Below are positions 1 to 11,097 of a stretch of DNA of 64,000 nucleotides, piece by piece. How positions within the stretch are numbered: position 1 is the stretch's first letter; the number at the start of each line of letters is the position of its first letter. The position numbers were made by a program, and so were the translations under genes. The stretch is from Candolleomyces eurysporus (lineage: Eukaryota > Basidiomycota > Agaricomycetes > Agaricales > Psathyrellaceae). The stretch is taken from NCBI GenBank assembly GCA_027579435.1, contig JANBPK010001190.1, positions 124,001-188,000 of the forward strand. The letters run 5' to 3'. A model generated the notes under the pieces. The model was not told where the DNA came from and made no database searches. It saw nothing but the letters and a program-made list of their open reading frames with translations.

Positions 1-969
1 CCTGAACAACCTGAGGTACTCCATAACAGCTTACTTCAAGGTATTTACAAAGAGTGTCATTGTATGAGGTAGCCAATTTTTTTCAGCAGTTTCCAGGTGA
101 GCAGGACATGTTTGTAAGAGTAGATGTAGAGAGCTGTGTATTTCCAAGGCTTATAAAGACTTGGAAACTTGTCCCCCAGGAATTTTTCTCTCAAGCTTTT
201 TGCAAAATCAAACCAGGTGACTTCCATCAATTGCTCACATGCTTTTTCAAGCCCCTGCCCACTGTGGTACCTCTCTCTGCTGTACATGTTACCTTCTCTC
301 TTCATTCCTGTGTTTTTTTATGCTCTATAGCTTTGTTGTCATCACCTGTTTGTAACCATTTTTGCTTCTCTTAAGTTTGACTGCTCTGCCTCTTCTTACA
401 ACACTTGTGCTTCCTTTTGTTCANCTTCCCTCCATTTCATTAGCTATTCTTGCTGCTTATTCCAAAACCACTGACTGGGCTAGGGGTGGATCAAATAGGC
501 CTTGGAACCCCTGCATGCAGCAACAGCCTCAAGCAACAAGTTCATTGTCCTTCCAANGATTCCNAAAAGAACATNAAAATCAGGGGAACAAAGAGATTTT
601 TTNAAAAAAAAAAAAGTGTATATTGTTTGACAGTCAAACTAGTATGAACTAGTAGGTCAATGCCAGATCTGTGTATATTACTACACAGGTATGCAGGCAG
701 GCAAATATGAAACATAGAACAAACTTGTTGTAGACAAATCTCTTGGGCAAGAACAGCAGAACTGATCATGAAAAGCCCTCTTTATAATAGACTTGAACTT
801 TATGNAAAAAGAGGTGTAGCATGCAATAGAGTGGCAGGTGCTGAGAATGATCAACAAGGTTTGGGTAATGTGCCATATGCATGCACACCTTCTAAAATCC
901 ACTACATTGTTTGTAGAGTTTGTGAATTGACTTCAATAAATAAAGAGATCTTTTTGAAATACAGGTAAC
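1..969. other. No gene recognised
   Basis: Low-complexity, T-rich DNA with several single N bases next to homopolymers. Only short open frames without family motifs are seen. The part near 850-960 resembles the sequence near 5085-5180, so this is probably the edge of an old LTR element. Confidence 0.4.
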
Positions 970-1210
970 ATTGACCAGAAGCTTAATCAGCCTGTCTACA
1001 GCCAAGAGATAGAATTATTCATCATAGCAATAAAGCTGTAGGGCTTTGCTGAAGCCAAGCAACTGAGAGGGGGACCACCATTTTGATCCACAAGTCTGAA
1101 GCATGAACCCAGGGTAATTTATGCACAATTCCAGGTAGTGTTCCTCATGAGTAAGCCTTACCCACCTATCCAGCAGGTAGGATACATGCAGGTATGGGTA
1201 TGGGTCTGTT
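970..1210 (+). repeat. LTR-like repeat fragment (partial copy)
   Basis: The stretch with 'cagcctgtctacagccaaga' followed by an AGATAGAA word and then a 'gaagccaagca' word is a diverged copy of the sequence near 5600-5720 and, in reverse complement, of 15600-15690. The three copies are dispersed and differ by small indels. I read them as remnants of one LTR or leader family associated with the Gypsy pieces nearby. Confidence 0.5.
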
Positions 1211-1219
1211 ACAGGGAAC

Positions 1220-3660
1220 ATGACTCCCATGGACAAACTAGAGCTCTTAATGACTCCTTTGGTATTATGGAATAACCTGTGTAATACTAGGATACTTTTT
1301 TTTTTCTTTCATTTTACCATATTAGGACTAATAGCTATCTTGGGATTAATAGCTGCACAAGGACTTTCAGAAAACTTTTACATTTTTACTTACTCTTGTT
1401 TCAGTTTGACTCAAGACCAGGAAGTTTTATGGAAACCTTCCACAAAACTTTCTTATCATTCTTAATAGAAAGAAGCATGGACTTCTCCACATGAAGTAGT
1501 ATAAATAGGCTAGTACTTCTGTTGTAGTTCTCTAGCTTGTTCTCAAGAATCACACCTCATCTACTTGTAACCACTCGAACTCCACATCAAATCACTTTGC
1601 TTGCTCTACAAGCAAGTACGCTCTCACCAAGTACCTGAGTGCATGATCATAGCTTGCTCTGCTAGTGAACTCAATGACAACACCCTTACAATCTGGATCC
1701 ACATGTACCTCAACCTCAAACCCACCGCACTAATTCCCTATTGACTTTGTGCTCTCACAATTTGACCATCTGCACAAACTGGACTCACTTACCCCTGAGT
1801 TAATGGCCATCCAAGCTTTACTCAGACTAGAAGGAATTTTGCGTGGCAAGAAGGAACACTTGTTATCCATCTGGAAAACATTGAATATTATCAGGGCTGC
1901 ACTCCACTTTGTCAACTCTTCTGTGTTACCCTCTGCAGTGACCCTGATGTTGTTGTCATCTCCATTGAACGTGTCAGACTCTAATCATGGACCAACTTCC
2001 ATCACTGCCTCCTCCCCACAACAACAACCCAAGCATCCTTGAGTTTCTCTCTCTCCTCAACCCTCCACCTGGACTGGACTCCTACACACTCATTGTTTGC
2101 CATGTATCTTCTCAAGAAACGGCTATTTGTTTTCTTTCTTTCAATCTCAGCTATTTCCCTTCAACTTATCTATCGCCAGCCAACTATTGACCCAAGATCT
2201 AGTTTTGCACAGCAGACATCAAGCATAGTCATTTCAATTCCTCTGAATACTCCCTTGGAGACCACATCTTAACATTTGGTATCAACTTTAGATAAGTTAG
2301 TACAGGTAACTCAGGATATAGTCACTATGAGTCAGTAGGACTCTTTTTAGCTTGTTCTCAAAATTCATCAATAACTTGTACCCTCCAGTGTATGCCTTGA
2401 ACCATTCGACTCACTTTTGACTTACAATATGACAACAATCTCAACAAAGCAGTTCTTTGCCTCACTATTATTGAACAAGTACTCCTCAACTATTCAAGAA
2501 CAACCCTTCACATACTCTCAACAATCAAACACTGAAATCTTGCAGATTATTCAAAGTCTATTAAAAGAACTTTCCACCACAACTCAGGATGCCTTACAGT
2601 AAATATTATAGTTTTTTTTATCCGTGCTGATACTTGGCACCTGTTATGGAGTACTTCAGGTTGTTTGTTCAGTGGCTTGACTAAAGCTTCTGAGGTACAG
2701 AGGTTGAACATGGTGAGAAATACCAAAACATGGTATTGTTCCCGTTGAAGGGTTGCCATGGAGTGATGACAGACATGAAGAGTGATCACCAATACTCTTG
2801 GTTCTGAAGCGTATCACTGCCAAATAAGGAGCACGTGCAAGAGATTTCCTCTAGCATAAGGTGGTTCTTCCGGAAAATTCTCTGGGATCAGAGGAGAAGG
2901 TTGAGGGTCATCTGGAGGGGTGGATGCTAAGGAAGCAAAAAGACATTGCCAAATATTGTTGATAGGGACAGTCAGGAGAGTAGAGGAAAGGTCATAGAGG
3001 GAAGGAAAGTGGACTTCCTTTTCAGTAACAGATGAGTGTGAGGACAACTTCATCTACGTAATTGGCTATGCAGAGTTTGAAGGAGTTGGTGACCACTTGG
3101 CCTGTTGAATGGTGTTTGAAGCATGTAATATCCACAATAGTTGTTCTTTCTTTGTAATGAATGGACCCAATAGACAATGTGGCTGTAGGAGCATGGCCAG
3201 CTTTTGAACAGTAGGCAAAAATCAAGAATTGACTTGTGAATCAAATAGGGCAAGGGCATGACTGATGGGGATTGTGAGAAGGATCTGGCCAGGGGTAAGG
3301 TTGATGTTTCCAGCTAATGTGAGGTGAGGAATGATGTCAAGGCAAATGTACTCATTTTTGAGTGTCTNACTGTGTTTTCAAAANGAGCATTCACAGGGTA
3401 AAAAGTCAAGGGTTGTCTGTCAGATGTCAGGGTCAAGGCTACAAGAGCGAATTTACTGAATATTGAGGCTTGAGATAAGACTTAAGAAACAGAGACAATG
3501 GTGAGGGGACCAGGAAAGAGAGTTGATTTGACAGGAAAAATATAGTGATGTATAACAGATATATAACTAAGTGGAACTGTCCAGCTGGAACTTTGTGTAC
3601 ACACAGACTCTGTCCTTGATCATAACATCATCTTCCTTTTTACACAGGATCTAGACAGAC
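1220..3660. other. Degenerate element DNA, no intact gene
   Basis: A TATA-like word (tataaatagg) lies near 1501, followed by a CTAGCTTGTTCTCAA word. A related word recurs near 2350, so LTR-type promoter DNA is plausible. Minus-strand frames between about 2550 and 3260 are broken by stops. They lie downstream of the Gypsy integrase on the same strand and may be its decayed continuation. No catalytic motif could be assigned. Confidence 0.3.
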
Positions 3661-3887
3661 AGGCGGTCAAAAAATGCAACCAGTACAAGTAATAGTAAGA
3701 CTAGGAGGCATATAGAATGATTGTGGATTATCAGGCATGGATTGTGGGGTCAGGGGTATTGGAATAAATGGAGGTGGAACAGGGGAAGCGTGTATCTGAG
3801 GAGCATTGGTGGATGAGGGGGAGGTGTCAGATACAGGTAATGAAGGTGAAGAAGTCTGCAAAGGAACACAAGTTTTGTCAGTAGGAA

Positions 3888-4980
3888 TCAGTTCTTGTGC
3901 ACTAGATTGTATAGTAAGGATATGAGGACAAGGAGCTTAGAGGTGACGTCTATGAAAATGCTCGATAAAATAGTTAGAAGTAGTAGGTAAGTCTGAAAGT
4001 GGAATCCAAGAATTGTTGGAAGAAGAAAGATTTGACCAATGAACAAGATATTCATAGTGGTGACCAATCTTTTGACAGTCAAGAATTGAATGAATAAATA
4101 GAGTAGGGTCATCAGCAAGTTGAAAAAGCTCAGAGGTAGCATGGGTATGAAACTTGGAAGGGTCAGAATAGGGTTCAAGAAAAGATGTATGAAAAATGGG
4201 ATGTAAACTCGAAACATAAAATGGTAAATGTAATAAATAAGAATTGTTTCTGATTTCTTAAATAATGGGATAAAGACTAAGTCATTGATGATCGAGTTTG
4301 AGGGAAGGGTGAGTAGTGTGGATATTTTGACAAAGAAGCCAGACAAGTTGGTCAGGCTTGTATTTAGAGGAAGGAAGGATATGACGGCTAAAGTATTTTT
4401 GCTGAAGTTCTTGAGCATACTCCAACTCGGCCTTCAGTACTTGGTGAATATGTTGGAATTGATCTGAAAGATCTTCAGCGGCAGATACAGAAGAAATATT
4501 GGACAATATAAGGGAAAACATGGGATGGAATCCATAGTTGGCAAAGAAGGGGGTTTGCTTGGTAGAGGTGTTTTCATGATTATTGAAGACAAATTCAGCA
4601 AAAGGGAGATAATCGACCCAATCGTCCTGCTGGTATAAACATATATGCATGGAGGTAGGTCTTGAGCGACTGGTTGGTATGCTCTGTGAGTCCATTGGTA
4701 TGAGGGTGATAAGCTGTAGAGTGACAAGTCTGGATATTGAGATGAGTAGTGAGCACTTTCCAGAAATTTGAAATAAACACTGAACCTCAATCAGATACAA
4801 TAGAATGTGGCAGCCCATGATAACAAAAGATCCAGTCAATGAAAAGCCAGCCTAGATCTTGTGCTGACATTTCTTTGATGCAAGGGACCAAATGAGCAGC
4901 GCAGGTAAGGTGGTCACAAACAACCCAAATTGAGTTGTAATTGTGCGATTTTGGTAGTTTGACAATGAAATCCATCAAAA
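3888..4980 (-). pseudogene. Gypsy (chromovirus-type) integrase and chromodomain remnant
   Basis: Reading from high to low coordinates, the broken frames give the middle and end of an LTR-retrotransposon Pol. The segment at 4980-4790 (DFIVKLPKS, then WVVCDHLTCAAH) is the integrase core start; normally this part carries the first catalytic Asp. The next segment (AYHPHTNGLTEHTNQ) is the region with the third catalytic acid, and the FAEFVFNNHENTSTKQTPF part is the integrase C-terminal half. Further down (about 4130-3900) words such as YEYLVHWSNL and NSWIPLSDLP match a chromodomain. The frame has a TGA at 4787-4789 inside S-D-stop-G-S, where family members have Arg, plus at least one frame change. 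It is a dead copy. Its orientation is opposite to the reverse transcriptase remnant at 5946-7094, so the locus is rearranged or nested. Confidence 0.85.
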
Positions 4981-5579
4981 TAGACTTCCATGGATGTTCA
5001 GAAATATCAAGAGGTTTGAGGAGACCGTAAGGTTTATGACAAGGGATTTGGTATGTGGTTACAGGTGTTGCATGCAGAGACGTTGATGCACCGCCTATGC
5101 AAACACCCTATAAAATTCACAAACTTGTTCTTAATGTTTGTGAACTGACTTGTATATAAGGAAGATCTTTGTAAAGTTGGAAACCATAGAGTTGGAGTTT
5201 TTCCTGACTGCCAACCAAGCAGACTACTTAGCAGAGACAAGAAAAACAAGTAAGACAGTTCAACAATGATACTTTAAGTTTTTGAAAGCCTTGTGAATAT
5301 ATCTGAAACAACTACAACTAAAATCGAAGCTACCTGATATACTTGACCTGGTGAGGGACAATATTAGAAGGAGTTATGCGTACTACAAGGGAATTTGCCC
5401 TGACACTGCTAAGCAGAAGTCTTTGTGAAGCAGCCAATGGCTTCAAGAACTTGATTGTTGATCCATTAAGTCAATAAGCGCTTACCTTACCATCTTTGGA
5501 AGACAGTGGTGTTAGTCAATTGGTTTTGGAAGATTGTCCAAAGTTCACAAACCTGTATGGAAAACTGGAAAGCATGACT

Positions 5580-5975
5580 AAAAGCTTATGGAGTCATCGA
5601 CCCAAAGCTCAGTCAGCCTGTCTATAGCCAAGAGATAGAAGGAGTCAGCAGAGCAGTGAAGAAATATGGCTTGGTAGAGCCAAGCATCCAAAACTTGGAT
5701 CAATTTGTCAGATTAGGTTTGTGAATAGAAGGGTGTGCTCTCTGGGAGCAATCTTCAGTGAATATCTGTGCGGACTTGACAACAGCCATATCCAGAACCG
5801 ATTCACAAAGGGCCTGGGCTGCATTCTAAGGTTTAAAACTCAACTCTCAGCCTTTGATACCTTTATGTGATTGTGTTTCTTATCTCTCTCAGTCTCATCT
5901 GTTTGTTTCTTTGTCTGTTTGTCAAACAATAATTACATATATAAAGGTGGAGTATGGTAATGTTTTTGGTGCCCT
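5580..5975 (+). repeat. LTR-like repeat, plus-orientation copy
   Basis: Contains the CAGCCTGTCTATAGCCAAGA word, the 'agccaagcatccaaaacttgg' region and the 'gtttgtttctttgtctgttt' region near 5905. All three occur in reverse complement at 15380-15690, so the two form a diverged inverted pair around the Tnp2 element. The copy leads directly into the Gypsy reverse transcriptase remnant, as expected for an LTR or leader. Similarity is by eye; ends are approximate. Confidence 0.65.
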
Positions 5976-7094
5976 CCCTCCTGTCCACCAGTTGCCTTCA
6001 AATGATTTGTGTTGTATCTCTCTCATTGATGCTACAAAGAGTCTTGAATCCTGTTCATATGCCTCCCTTTGCAAGTATCAGGCGGCATGGTCCATGATCA
6101 TCAACAAACACCCTGCTGCTGGCCACATCTGTCCTTCTGACTTTCATCATGCCTCTTCATTGTTCCTTATTCCCAAAGCTAACCCTAATACACTGCCAAG
6201 ATGGGTCATTGACTACTGCCAGCTTAATAGAAACATCTGACTGGACAAGACACTCCTACTCCAGGTTGATGATATTCTTGCAGATGCTGCCAAGAGCAGG
6301 TATTGGGCTAAATTTGATATAATGAACAGNTTTTTTCAGACATGTATGCACCCTGACAACATTCTGTTGACTGCTACTTCAACTCTTTTGGGGCTGTTTG
6401 AGCGAACAATAATGCCCATGGGATTTAAGAACTCCCTCCAGATATCAGTGGCACATGTGGCAGGCCCTCTCTGAGTATGTCAAGAAGTTCTGCCATGTCT
6501 ACTTTGATGATATCATTGTTTGGTCTTTGTTGCTTTACAAACACAAATGGCAAAAAATCAGTGTTTTGTTATATGGAAATACAGTTCCTCAGGCAGATCA
6601 TTGGGTGGGATGGCATCAAACCTAATAGAAGCAAAATTGATTGTGTCCAGAAATGGCCTGTGCCTCAGTCTACTAAAGACATCTGTCACTTCTTTGGTCT
6701 TGTTTGTTACTTTGACTCTTTCTTGCCTCAGCTGGCCCAGCATGCTGAGGTCTTGAACCATCTCACCAGGAAAGACTGTGATAAGCAGTTCCCCAAGTGG
6801 GCCCCTTACCACCAGCATGCATTTGACAGCATCAAAGACTTTGTTGTCAGCATGGACTGCCTTACCACCATTGATCACAACAACCCTAGGGACAACTACA
6901 TTTATGTTACATGCGATGCCAGCAAGATCAACACCAGCATGGTGCTGTTTTTTGGACCTTCATGGGAGCTGGCACAACCCATGGCCTTTGACTCCAAGTC
7001 TCTTAAGGGCCCCAAACTACACTACCCAACTCACAAGAAGGAAATGTTGGCAATTGTGTGTGCATTGTGCAAGTGGCAAATGATATGCAGGTAG
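5946..7094 (+). pseudogene. Gypsy reverse transcriptase/RNase H remnant
   Basis: Broken plus-strand frames show the order of a Gypsy Pol: a palm/finger segment (RWVIDYCQLN, then VDDILADAAKSRYWAKFD), a GFKNS-type segment, the YFDDI active-site motif of reverse transcriptase near 6500, the connection segment (FLRQIIGWDGIKPN, CHFFGLVCYFDSF) and an RNase H start (YVTCDASKINTSMVL, LHYPTHKKEMLAIV). Stops near 6238 and 6471, an N at 6330 and a deletion between the YFDDI segment and the following helix inactivate it. It ends abruptly at 7094 in the RNase H region; the rest and the integrase are not downstream. Related by type, but opposite in strand, to the integrase at 3888-4980. Confidence 0.88.
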
Positions 7095-7284
7095 TGAACT
7101 AGGCCATTCTAGCAACCAAACTATAGAACTTAACACACACACTCAACACTACAACACCACAACACACCAAATACCTTTGTGAGGATAAAGGCAGGCAAGG
7201 GGGTATAAGTAAAGCTCTAAGTTGAGTTGACAGAGGCTTCTAAAACTCTCTCTTCACAATCTCAAGTTCAAGGAGGAGCTAAGG

Positions 7285-7289
7285 CTCAA
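7285..7289 (+). repeat. Target-site duplication, left (CTCAA)
   Basis: CTCAA directly before the first base of the left terminal inverted repeat. It is repeated directly after the right terminus at 15068-15072. Confidence 0.8.
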
Positions 7290-7320
7290 CCCCAGCAAGA
7301 ACGGCAGATGCAAATTCGTG
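7290..7320 (+). repeat. Left terminal inverted repeat of Tnp2 element
   Basis: Begins CCCCAGCAAGAACGG and is followed by a TGCAAA word. It pairs with 15037-15067 with one mismatch in the first 15 bases and more beyond. Confidence 0.8.
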
Positions 7321-7660
7321 CAAAGCTATGCAAAGATCTGCAATCCAGCAGAAATTGCTGGATTTTGAAGAACGACGCATGATGATGCAGAGAATTTTCC
7401 GTCCACCGTCCATTGCCACGCTTGTCCAGCCAGTAGATCACGCAATTGCCTGCATGTATCTGCATTGATTCGCATCCCTCGTCCTCGCAGTGCTCTCAGT
7501 TTGGTGGGTAGAAACGAATAAATGTGCATATTATTGCAGATGCTACGGTATGTGGTCTGCACTAGTCTGCAATAGTCTACAAGAATACTAGGTACAGTGC
7601 CGGAACACATCCAGTGGGCAGATGCAGTGGTCTGCAATAATCTGCATGTGAGTCAGGCTG
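7300..7660 (+). repeat. Left subterminal TCTGCA/TGCAGA repeats
   Basis: Dense short words of the TCTGCA, GCAGATGCA and CTGCAATA type in both orientations (for example near 7305, 7335, 7448-7470, 7540-7575 and 7618-7650). The same words occur inside the right end (14923-15055). Clustered subterminal motifs of this kind are binding sites for the helper protein in plant CACTA elements; the same role here is an inference. Confidence 0.6.
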
Positions 7661-7729
7661 CTGAAATGGGGCATCGAGACGTGGAGCAACATACCGTAGA
7701 GTCCACGATCGGCAGTCACGAGATTGCTA

Positions 7730-10004
7730 TCAAGAGGGAGGTGCTGCACCGGGAACAGATATCGGTTCCTGAGTCGATCCGAGGGTTGCAAGGTGGGCTT
7801 CGAGGATTGAGCTCGGTTGGAGCTGCTCTTCTGGACCGACCTTCTTCCGGTGCTTTGCCAGAGTCTCATAGTCCTGGAATCAAAACATGAGATCACAGAA
7901 ACAGATATAGACAGTGACGCAAACCTTTCGCACTGTCTTTGGAAGTTGTTGGTTGAAATAAACCGTAAAGTCATTCTTTGTGATGCCAGATTGATTGATC
8001 TTGAGGTAGTCGATGAGGCACAGGTTTCTGATGGACGACATATGACATGTAAGCTTGTGCTCGAAAGTCGGGTAACGCACATACCTGGCAGTCACAGCGG
8101 CGGTAGGGGCTTCCGCCTTTCCGTTCCCTGATGACGTGGCCTTCTTCTTGGGTGGAGGTGGTTGAGAGGGGCCATGAAGAATAGGCGCCTTTTTTTACAG
8201 GAGGTGGAATGTTGAGATTGGCGCTGGTGGTGCGTGGAGGTTATCAATCAGAACCCCGTGCTGTCATGAAGCTCGATGCATCTCGATGACTTACAACAGG
8301 TCTTTGTCAAGCTTGTGGTTTTCATTCATAGAGGGCGGAGGATCTAAGAAAACCGGGGGGAATGCTAATATGAGTGGTGCTATTCACGTTGGGCAAAGGA
8401 AAAGAATACCATCATTGCTTCCAGCTTGCACAGCCGGTGCCACTTGGGCATTGTTTTGGGGTGGAACGGTGCTCGGCGAGGCAGAGCGTGAGTATGCAAA
8501 GTCAAAATCCGATGGACTGGCTCGGCGTTCAAATTCATCAGTGTCGGAACGAGGTGGTTGGGTAACTTGGGTGCTTGAGATGACCGTTGATGTTTGTGAT
8601 GGCGGTTGCGTAGCTGTGGTGCCAGCAGTGGTGGTAGTTTGCTGAGTGTTGGGGACGGACTTGGAAGCCCCGGATGCACCAGGAACAGGTTCCTTTGCAG
8701 ACTGGCCCTTGCTGATAGGTTTGGCGTTGCGAGAGGTTTCGGCCCTGGCTGCCGCCTAAGAGTAGATGGTTAATTGAACAAGTGGCATCCGGGTGAAAAT
8801 GCCCACCTCTTGTTCCGCTCGGGCCTTTTTCTTTGCAGCTGATGTATCACCTCCACGGACTCGCTTGCGTCCGCTTGGCGCAAATACGGTTGGGACATCG
8901 ATGCCAAGTGCCTTTCCAAGCATTGGGCAGCCTATAGAATAAAATCAGTGCGTGTGTGTGTAGCAGAAGTGAGATTAAGGAGAACATACAAGGCTTTGAA
9001 GTACGAGAACGATTCCATTGGGCAAATCGATCCGTTGCGATGTCGTGGAGCTTCCAATCATTTGAGCAGCACCGGAGCCATGGAAACGCGTCGTACATGA
9101 TCAGCTTGACATAAAGATCAACAACAGGAGGTTTTACCCCCCACGTAGCCGGAGCCATGAAGATATAATGGAGGTGGTCAAATATTGAATTCAGTTTCGC
9201 AAAAACGTCACTGCGAACCTGCTCGCTGACAATACTACCTTGCATATCGGTTATATGGTCCCATTTTCCAAGCTTGGGTAGAGCGTTATTAGCCCGACGC
9301 TCAGCGTCGTCGGCAAGATTCCCTGGGTACCAGTACCTGCAGTTTTCAAACTGGGGCTCGGACGGCTCAGGGCTGGGAGGAAGCGGTGGCAGATTTTTCA
9401 TCTCTGCCTCAAGCTGTTCTTTACCACTCAGAACACGGTCTGAGACAATCGCTGGCACGCTCGTTGCTGCAGAAGTGCTGCTTGACAAGACCACNGGGCG
9501 GAGCTCGGTTGAGAGAATCGGTGAGAAGGGCAAGATACTGTGCTGCATTTGATCTAGCCGCATGGTAATTGTCAGTCCCAGAGTTGCCGCACAGATATGT
9601 ACTCACTTTTCGTGCTCGCATTGCTTTTTGAGAGCCTCGATTTCTGCCTTGAGGCAAATATTTTCCTGCCAAAGCTCTCGGACCCTCGGATTGCTAAAGT
9701 CGTCGAGAGGTGATCTTGAGCGAGATGGAACAGGCGTCATAAGGGGATGGTTCCCAAAGTAATTCTAAGTGAGAGGTATTAGTTACCGCATAGACTCGTA
9801 TTGAATTGACTGTGGCAAAACAACGGCATGGGCACATACCCCATGGGGTCCATCATCAGTGCTACTAGAGCGAGAGCGGTAGGGTTCTGTGAGATATAGC
9901 CCGCTTGGGGTGCGAGAGTTCCTTGACTCATTGAGGAGGACGAAGGGTTGGGAGGAGGTGCAAAAAATTTTCGAAGCCTCGAAGAAGCACATTTGATTGG
10001 CCAT
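7730..10004 (-). CDS. Coiled-coil second protein of the Tnp2 element
   Basis: A spliced gene I do not recognise at the family level. The start at 10004 (MANQMCFFEASK) opens an exon ending in DDGPHG. The next exon carries a likely coiled coil (VRELWQENICLKAEIEALKK, heptad-like Leu/Ile spacing). A large exon (about 9000-9540) has Trp/Tyr-rich conserved-looking text (CRYWYPGNLADDAE, WGVKPPVVDLYVKL). Later exons have a basic patch (PSGRKRVRGG, AKKKARAEQE), a Ser/Thr/Pro-rich linker, and a last part with KNDFTVYFNQQLPK and DYETLAKHRKK, ending at 7730. Deleting the N at 9495 restores the frame (NRAPPVVLSS). Exon limits between 8160 and 8390 are uncertain. Its place inside the transposon, antisense of nothing else and on the transposase strand, suggests a TnpA-like DNA-binding helper. 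Confidence 0.55.
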
Positions 10005-10086
10005 GTCACATGATGTTTGCTCAATGTAAAGCAAGGTAGGGAGGGCTACGACGGGATGACATTGGAAAAGGTGATAAAATACAAGG

Positions 10087-11031
10087 CTAAAAAAGATTCT
10101 TTGTTTCTAAAAGGGCTACTTGACTTTGAATAAGCTTGTTTCGTCGTGCAACAGCATTTTGAATCTCGTTCTCAGTTTCTAAGATAGCGCTATCAAGCTG
10201 CTGAAGGGCCTCGTCAACCATATTCCTAGATTTCTTGGGCCCAGGCTCAAAACCATGCTCGGATGCATTACTATCAACAAATGGGCGCTTGGACCGGAAA
10301 CGGGCGCTCAAAGAGGGTTTGGGTAGCGGCGCCCCAAGCGAATAGCCAGAAATGGTTCTGTCGCTATCAAAGCTGGCTTCTGCAGCCGTTGGTGGTGTCC
10401 CTTGTACTGCTAGCTGTGTTTCGATTACGTCGGCATAAGGACCCTGGAATGAAAACGATGAGCACATGTTAAGTTTCTNAAAAAAAGCCCTGGTTAGTCG
10501 CACACCTGGGATTCTTCGAGATTGTTGTTGTCGGAAGTTGGTCCAAGTTGGGGCAAAAAAGATGTAGAATCCCTCTCTCTATCTACAGCACCAGTAATAT
10601 GGATCTGGTGTCCGCATGGAAGACGAGCATGGATGCCAGCTTCTGTGCAGCTGTGCATCCAGGCGTTGACTCTCTTTTCCAATTTTTGCTCCTTCTGCCG
10701 TGGATAAAAATTAGGGACAGCTCTGTGATGCTAGAAACGCTCTCAGAAGGGAACAAACCTTTGTAGCTTGCATGAACGTTTCTTCTGAGGCCGTCGTATG
10801 AGACCGGGGTGATAGGTTAGATTCAGGCTCTGTTGGACTGCTTGAACTGTGGGGGTCGTGTTTCAGGTAAGTTTGAGGTGGTGTTTTGGGCATTTCAAGC
10901 GCACTATGGCGTACAGCAGGCATGAGGATATGGCAAGAACTGGGTGCAATAAAAATGAGGGATTCTTTGATCCTTGCGAACATTTGCGCCTTTGGCGTAA
11001 TATTTGGCCATGTAAGTCCGTATAAGTCCAT
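10087..11031 (-). CDS. Small charged protein of the Tnp2 element, function unknown
   Basis: Three exons can be joined in frame: one ending FMQATK (about 10760), one running KKEQKLEKRVNAWMHS to NNNLEESQ (about 10690-10508), and a last one from GPYADVIETQLAVQG to LLETKNLF (10443-10087). The second intron contains the N at 10480. The C-terminal part (DEALQQLDSAILETENEIQN) is probably helical and may dimerise. No domain is recognised. The start is uncertain: 11031 is the farthest Met of the first open exon and the Met near 10983 (MFARIKESL) is an alternative. It follows the transposase stop by 67 bp on the same strand and precedes the coiled-coil gene, so it belongs to the transposon. Confidence 0.5.
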
Positions 11032-11097
11032 ATGTGTCCATTAACCATTGAAGCAACGGGGCGCGCAAATTCAGTCATCCAGCCACATAAAACAGGT

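Noticed and set aside
54..374. 106-codon plus-strand frame
   Set aside because: No motif; low-complexity Phe/Cys/Ser-rich text in repeat DNA.
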